Assembly: GCA_938014945.1 (NCBI GenBank)
Contig: CALLQH010000166.1
Span: 1 to 9,744 of the forward strand
From: an uncultured bacterium
GTDB lineage: Bacteria; Pseudomonadota; Alphaproteobacteria; SP197
Direction: 5' to 3'
DNA length: 9,744 nucleotides
Shown here piece after piece: positions 6,560 to 9,744 of this stretch (the first letter of the stretch is position 1; every line of letters begins with the position of its first letter). The notes beneath the pieces are model-generated. The model was given only the letters and a program-made list of their open reading frames with translations, had not been told where the DNA came from and made no database searches. Made by a program: the position numbers and the translations under genes.

Positions 6560-7822
6560 TTACTGGAACACGGCGTCCGGATCGTCGAGGCTGTCGGAGC
6601 CTTCGATCTGCAGGGTCTCCAGCCCCAGGGCGACGACGACCTGCTCGATTTGGGCGGTCTGGGCCTTCAGGGCGTCGACGACGTCCTGGATGACGCGGTT
6701 GCCCGCATCGTCGCCCTCGGCCAGCATCTGGTCATAGGCCTTGCCGGCTTCCGACGTGGTGACCATCGCCAGCATCGCGGTCTGGGTGTTCTGCATGGCG
6801 TCCATTGTAGCGGCCGCGACCGAGGCATCCCTGGCGGCCACCAGATCGGCGACGCTGGGGCCCTCGACAACGCTGCCGTCGGTGCGGACGTAGCGGCCGC
6901 CATAGACGTTCTGCATGCCGACCTGGTCGTAGAAGTGCGACCAGACGGTGTTGTCGGAGAAGCAGTCATGCTCCTCCTCGGGATCGTGCAGCATCAGGCC
7001 GAGCTGGATGCGCTCGCCGGCAAGCTCGCCGTAGCCGAGGCTGCCCAGACCCGTGAGGATCATCGCCAGGCCCTCGTCGGTGGAGCCGTCGGTGAGGTCG
7101 CTGCGGGCCGCGCCGCCGTCCGACCACATGGCGACCGCGTCGTGCAGATCGGTGATCAGCAGGGCGGTGGCGGCGGTCAGATAGGCGCTGCGGCGGTCGC
7201 AGTTGCCGTTGGTGCAGTTCTGCGTGTCGTAGTCGCTGGCCATCCGGGCGCCGGCGCCGGGTCCGGTGCCGTTCAGATCCTGGCCCCAGAGCAGGAATTC
7301 GATGGCGTGGTAGCCGCGCGAAACGTTGGATTCGACGCCGTCGATCTCCTGAAGCTGCTCCAGCAGGGCGGCATCGATGGTGCTGGCGTCGATGTCGGCG
7401 CCGCCGATGCGCAGCTCCGCATTGGCCACCACATTGGCCGCGTAATAGGGATTTTCATCGGAGGTCTCGCCGTAGCCGGCATCGACATAGTCGATCAGCC
7501 CCTCATCCAGCGGCCAGGCGTTGACGAGGCCCTCCCAGTCGTCGACCGCGGGATTGCCGAAGCGAAAGGCTTCGCTCTGCTGGTAGGGCACGCGGGCCTG
7601 GATCCAGGCCTGGCGGGCGGCGACGAGATTGGCCTGGGTCGGCTCGGCGACCAGGGCGCGGGCTGCGGCGTCCAGGCGTTCGGCGCCGGTCAGGGCGTCC
7701 TCGTAGGTCGCCTGGGCGATGTCGGCATAGGTGTCGAGCACCGCGGCCGGGTCGGGTGTGTCGTCGGCCATCGCGGCCGTGCCTGCCAGCACCATTGCGC
7801 CAGCCAGGATCGCTTGTCTCAT
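6560..7822 (-). CDS. imelysin-family iron-regulated protein (IrpA/ICMP-type, M75; COG3487-like), first gene of operon
   Basis: The 420-aa protein has a Sec signal peptide (MRQAILAGAMVLAGTAAMA, cut near residue 19). The imelysin domain carries the family motif GxHxxE as GYHAIE at 170-175, followed by FLLWGQDLNGTGPGAG. WPLDEGLIDYVD at 103-114 and the segment DPEEEHDCFSDNTVWSHFYD around 280-299 are further IrpA marks. Cysteines at 203 and 208 (CTNGNC) may pair. Imelysins were first described as insulin-cleaving or iron-regulated envelope proteins, and EfeO/EfeM-type members bind or deliver iron; protease activity is doubtful for many. The ATG at 7822 is chosen because GGGAG lies 9 bases upstream and a signal peptide starts there; 20 extra upstream codons would run through the operator region. 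It opens a four-gene operon and lies behind a Fur-like palindrome, which supports an iron role. Confidence 0.93.
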   Translation of the reverse strand: MRQAILAGAMVLAGTAAMADDTPDPAAVLDTYADIAQATYEDALTGAERLDAAARALVAEPTQANLVAARQAWIQARVPYQQSEAFRFGNPAVDDWEGLVNAWPLDEGLIDYVDAGYGETSDENPYYAANVVANAELRIGGADIDASTIDAALLEQLQEIDGVESNVSRGYHAIEFLLWGQDLNGTGPGAGARMASDYDTQNCTNGNCDRRSAYLTAATALLITDLHDAVAMWSDGGAARSDLTDGSTDEGLAMILTGLGSLGYGELAGERIQLGLMLHDPEEEHDCFSDNTVWSHFYDQVGMQNVYGGRYVRTDGSVVEGPSVADLVAARDASVAAATMDAMQNTQTAMLAMVTTSEAGKAYDQMLAEGDDAGNRVIQDVVDALKAQTAQIEQVVVALGLETLQIEGSDSLDDPDAVFQ

Positions 7823-7830
7823 GGTTGTCA

Positions 7831-7850
7831 GCTCCCTTTCGGATGGGAGC
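7831..7850 (-). promoter_or_regulatory. hairpin that would mask the Shine-Dalgarno of the first imelysin gene
   Basis: On the message, GCTCCC (7850-7845) is complementary to GGGAGC (7836-7831) across an 8-base loop. The second arm contains the GGGAG ribosome binding site, 9 bases before the ATG at 7822. The 6-bp G-C-rich stem would hide this site from the ribosome. This may be a translational control device or chance; a 6-bp stem in GC-rich DNA is not rare. Confidence 0.4.
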
Positions 7851-7863
7851 GGAGGTGTAGTGC

Positions 7864-7884
7864 GATTGCAAATGAGTTGCAATC
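7864..7884. promoter_or_regulatory. perfect 8-5-8 palindrome, candidate Fur/Mur-type iron operator
   Basis: gattgcaa (7864-7871) and ttgcaatc (7877-7884) are exact inverted copies separated by atgag. The inner form TGCAA-ATGAG-TTGCA resembles the A/T-rich Fur/Mur boxes of alphaproteobacteria and differs sharply from the GC-rich surroundings. It lies 42 bases upstream of the imelysin ATG and about 110 bases after the preceding gene. On the minus strand the palindrome would cover a weak -35-like TTGCAA (7882-7877), 17 bases from TACACC (7859-7854), so binding could block RNA polymerase. The palindrome is certain; the regulator's identity is inferred from its form and from the downstream iron-type genes. 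Confidence 0.7.
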
Positions 7885-7995
7885 ACGAATCGTAACGTTC
7901 GATGCACACGGGGAAGCCTTCCAGTGACGCGCATGGCGGCGGAAGGCGGGCGGGGTCGCTTAGCGGAAGACCGCGAACCGTTGCCGGCGGCGTTT
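7885..7995. other. remaining intergenic space upstream of the imelysin operon
   Basis: These 111 bases follow the DUF2927 stop and precede the palindrome. I see no convincing gene, intrinsic terminator or second operator. A small symmetric ggaag-c-cttcc at 7912-7922 has no room for a loop. The space is the likely end of the DUF2927 transcript and the distal promoter region of the operon. Confidence 0.4.
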
Positions 7996-8754
7996 TCAGC
8001 TGCGCAGTTCGGCAATGACCTGGCGCACGATCGGTTCGGCCTGGGTCCAGATCATGCCTGGCTGCAGCCGCGGGTCGTACAGCGTCTGCAACAGGATGCG
8101 GTCATGATCGGAGAGGATCATGTTGGGGCTGCTGTCGTTGAAGATCGAGGGGCTGATGGCATCGGAGTCGTTGAATAGGCCCATGCCCTGGGTCAGTTCC
8201 TCGATGACGCAGGAGCGCACCACGAACCGGCCCTGATCCGTGGGAATGAGCACGACGGCGCCGGTGATGATGTCGCCGTCGCCGCCCGGCAGGACGCGGG
8301 CAAAGCAGGTCGCTTCCGTCTTCATGCGTGCGGTGACGGCCTCCATGGAGCGGTCGCTGGTGAAGAAGGGGCGGTAGTCGGCCCGGTAGGTGTCGAGCGC
8401 ACGCTCGAACGGCATCGGCGACAGGATGACGATGACGTTGGCATCGGCACGATCGCTCAGCGCGATATCGAGGCCGCTGAGCGCGGAGAGGTCGGCCAGA
8501 TGCAGGCGTACGTATTCGACGTACCGCTCGTTGACGTCACCGACCAGCGCGATGCGCAGCGGTTCCTGCCATCGGGTAAGAACCTGCTCGACCTGATCGG
8601 GGTCGAACTCCCGGAAGAAGGCGACCGTGCGGAAGTTGCGGACATAGTCGTCGTCGCTCAGGTCCTGCGAGGTCGGAGCAGACGTGCCGCATGCCCCAAG
8701 GGCAAGCGCCAGCAGCAATGCCGCCAGAGCCGTGCCGCGACGCTGCCGCGCCAT
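7996..8754 (-). CDS. DUF2927 domain lipoprotein
   Basis: The 252-aa product starts with a positively charged, hydrophobic leader (MARQRRGTALAALLLALALG) and a lipobox LGAC with the modified Cys at 22, so it should be a lipoprotein anchored in the envelope. The DUF2927 domain fills the rest: DYVRNFRTVAFFREF near the start, RWQEPLRIAL at 61-70, then VRSCVIEELTQGMGLFNDSD at 179-198, SIFNDSS and LSDHDRILLQTLYDPRLQPGM at 215-234. The family often reads as a remote zinc-peptidase-like fold with a conserved Glu (EE at 185-186), but no activity is established. C150 and C182 could form a disulfide. The ATG at 8754 directly precedes the leader, with GAGG about 10 bases ahead. It lies 81 bases downstream of the hydrolase gene on the same strand and may share its transcript. 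Confidence 0.87.
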   Translation of the reverse strand: MARQRRGTALAALLLALALGACGTSAPTSQDLSDDDYVRNFRTVAFFREFDPDQVEQVLTRWQEPLRIALVGDVNERYVEYVRLHLADLSALSGLDIALSDRADANVIVILSPMPFERALDTYRADYRPFFTSDRSMEAVTARMKTEATCFARVLPGGDGDIITGAVVLIPTDQGRFVVRSCVIEELTQGMGLFNDSDAISPSIFNDSSPNMILSDHDRILLQTLYDPRLQPGMIWTQAEPIVRQVIAELRS

Positions 8755-8835
8755 GTTCAGACGGCCTCGCGGAAGACCGGCCGCAGCGGCAGCCGGATAC
8801 CGTCTGGATCGAGCGGCCGTGCCACCGCCCCCGGC

Positions 8836-9495
8836 CTAGAGATGCTTGCCGAGAAAGCCCGTCATGCGCTCCCATGCCTGGCGCTGGCAGGCGACGTCAT
8901 AGACATCGGATTGCTCGTTGAAGAAGGCGTGGGCGGCGTCGTAGCGGAAAAGCTCGTAGTTCGCCCCGCCCTTCTTCAGGTCCGCCTCCAGGGCATCGAC
9001 GGCCGCCGGCGTGCACCAGTCGTCCTCGTTGGCGAAATGGCCCTGGAAGGGCACCTTGATCTTCTCGGGGTCGGCGAACGCCTTGGGCGGAATGCCGTAG
9101 AAACAGACGCCGGCAGCGCATTCGGGAATGTGGACCGCCGCGGCGATCGTCAGCGCGCCGCCCATGCAGAAGCCCATCACCGCGACCTTGCCGCCCATGG
9201 CGGCCAGATGCTGGGTCGCCCCGCGCAGGTCCTGATGGGTGGCGCCGGGAAAATCGAGGCCTTCCATCATGTGGTTGGCCTCGTCGGGCTCCTGGGTGAC
9301 GCGGCCCTGGTAGAGATCGGGAGCGAGCGCGTTGTAGCCGGCGCGGGCGAAGCGGTCGGCGACGCCGCAGATCTGATCGTTGAGGCCCCACCACTCCTGG
9401 ATGACGACGATGCCCGGGCGGCCCTTGCCCGCTTCGGCGAGGTAACCCTTGGTGGTCGCGCCGTCGGGGCGCTTGAAGTCGATCATCCGGCCCAT
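8836..9495 (-). CDS. dienelactone hydrolase family protein (alpha/beta hydrolase)
   Basis: The 219-aa cytoplasmic alpha/beta hydrolase has the dienelactone hydrolase catalytic set: Glu34 in VIQEWWGLN, the nucleophile Cys110 in GFCMGG, Asp159 (or 158) in ANEDDWCTP, and His189 in DAAHAFFN. Cysteine rather than serine as nucleophile is the mark of this family. Length is close to carboxymethylenebutenolidase (about 230). True dienelactone hydrolases open the lactone in chlorocatechol breakdown, but many relatives have other ester or lactone substrates, and no catechol pathway gene is visible nearby. I therefore do not assign clcD. The ATG at 9495 is preceded by GGGAGG about 6 bases ahead, an excellent site; an in-frame upstream start at 9651 would add 52 residues unlike the family. 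Confidence 0.92.
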   Translation of the reverse strand: MGRMIDFKRPDGATTKGYLAEAGKGRPGIVVIQEWWGLNDQICGVADRFARAGYNALAPDLYQGRVTQEPDEANHMMEGLDFPGATHQDLRGATQHLAAMGGKVAVMGFCMGGALTIAAAVHIPECAAGVCFYGIPPKAFADPEKIKVPFQGHFANEDDWCTPAAVDALEADLKKGGANYELFRYDAAHAFFNEQSDVYDVACQRQAWERMTGFLGKHL

Positions 9496-9604
9496 GGTTT
9501 TGCCTCCCTGTTGCTGATTGTTGCCGGTGATCCTGTCACAGCGCGCCGCGGGGCGGCAAGCCGGGCAGGGCTTCACGAAAGTGTTGCCGGGATGCGCGAT
9601 CCGG
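9496..9604. other. divergent intergenic region between hydrolase and tRNA-Glu
   Basis: This stretch should hold the promoter of the hydrolase gene on the minus strand. I find no sigma-70 pair with acceptable spacing; GTGACA (minus strand, near 9540-9535) is a possible -35 without a matching -10. Nothing else is evident apart from the GGGAGG ribosome binding site next to the ATG at 9495. Confidence 0.3.
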
Positions 9605-9633
9605 TTGACCGCGCCCCCACAGTCCACTATGTG
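9605..9633 (+). promoter_or_regulatory. candidate sigma-70 promoter of tRNA-Glu
   Basis: TTGACC (9605-9610), 17 bases, then TATGTG (9628-9633). The -35 matches the consensus at 5 of 6 positions with ideal spacing; the -10 is weaker (3 of 6), as is common in GC-rich alphaproteobacteria. Transcription would begin near 9640, about 28 bases before the mature tRNA. The GC-rich stretch right after the -10 is typical of stringently controlled tRNA promoters. Confidence 0.55.
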
Positions 9634-9668
9634 AAGGCCCTCGCGCCGCAACAGCGGCCGGCCACTGC

Positions 9669-9744
9669 GTCCCCATCGTCTAGTGGCCTAGGACAACGGC
9701 CTCTCACGCCGTAAACCGGGGTTCGAGTCCCCGTGGGGACGCCA
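9669..9744 (+). tRNA. tRNA-Glu (anticodon CTC)
   Basis: A full 76-base cloverleaf with encoded CCA. The acceptor stem GTCCCCA (9669-9675) pairs with TGGGGAC (9734-9740), with discriminator G9741 and CCA 9742-9744. The D-arm is GTC...GAC, the anticodon stem is ACGGC/GCCGT with loop CTCTCAC giving anticodon CTC (reads GAG, glutamate), the variable loop is 4 bases, and the T-arm is CGGGG-TTCGAGT-CCCCG. The window ends exactly on the CCA, so any downstream gene or integrated element is out of view. Confidence 0.96.

Noticed and set aside
7912..7922. Symmetric ggaag-c-cttcc as a terminator for the DUF2927 gene
   Set aside because: A one-base loop cannot form, and no U-run follows.
6437..7927. Long plus-strand open frame (496 codons) opposite the imelysin gene
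   Set aside because: It is a GC-rich antisense shadow. The Val/Gly/Ala-rich product resembles no family, and the minus strand carries a clear imelysin with signal peptide and motifs.
8778..8819. Inverted arms cggccgc/gcggccg between the hydrolase and DUF2927 genes
   Set aside because: The arms are 7 bases with a 28-base loop in GC-rich DNA and no U-run, so chance is likely.
8500..9714. Plus-strand open frame (404 codons) opposite the hydrolase and running into the tRNA
   Set aside because: It runs into the tRNA gene and opposes a hydrolase with an intact catalytic set.

Overview
The window reads as the chromosome of a GC-rich alphaproteobacterium, most like Rhodobacterales or Rhodospirillales. 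The grounds are the rluD-type/rpoH adjacency, the small DUF6476-like membrane protein beside them, and the DUF1513 and DUF2927 proteins, all common in that class. I see no insertion sequence, phage gene, CRISPR array or clear compositional break. Genes are tightly packed and no gap between genes exceeds about 175 bases.

Left part (1-2875). The 5' part of rpoH (heat-shock sigma factor, minus strand, cut by the window edge) lies downstream of an RluD-family 23S rRNA pseudouridine synthase on the same strand. Divergent from these, on the plus strand, are two overlapping genes: a small single-pass membrane protein (DUF6476-like) and a low-specificity L-threonine aldolase.

Middle (2881-7822), the most interesting part. 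Four minus-strand genes follow each other with gaps of 34 bases or small overlaps. In transcription order they are an IrpA-type imelysin (420 aa), a di-haem c-type oxidoreductase of the DUF1111/DHOR family (488 aa), a second and divergent imelysin (359 aa), and a DUF1513 beta-propeller-like protein (369 aa). All four carry export signals, so the products should act in the periplasm or cell envelope. The order matches the COG3487-3488-3489-3490 neighbourhood, which is linked to iron but not biochemically resolved. A perfect 8-5-8 palindrome upstream of the first gene has the form of an alphaproteobacterial Fur/Mur-type operator. A hairpin that would mask the first gene's Shine-Dalgarno sequence, and a 10-bp hairpin with the oxidoreductase start codon in its loop, suggest further control at translation.

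Right part (7996-9744). A DUF2927 lipoprotein and a dienelactone-hydrolase-family protein lie on the minus strand. The window ends exactly at the CCA of a plus-strand tRNA-Glu(CTC), which has a recognisable sigma-70-like promoter.

The best candidate for a poorly described system is the exported imelysin / di-haem oxidoreductase / imelysin / propeller operon. A redox-assisted periplasmic metal capture module, analogous to but distinct from EfeUOB, is a reasonable hypothesis. The sequence does not prove it.
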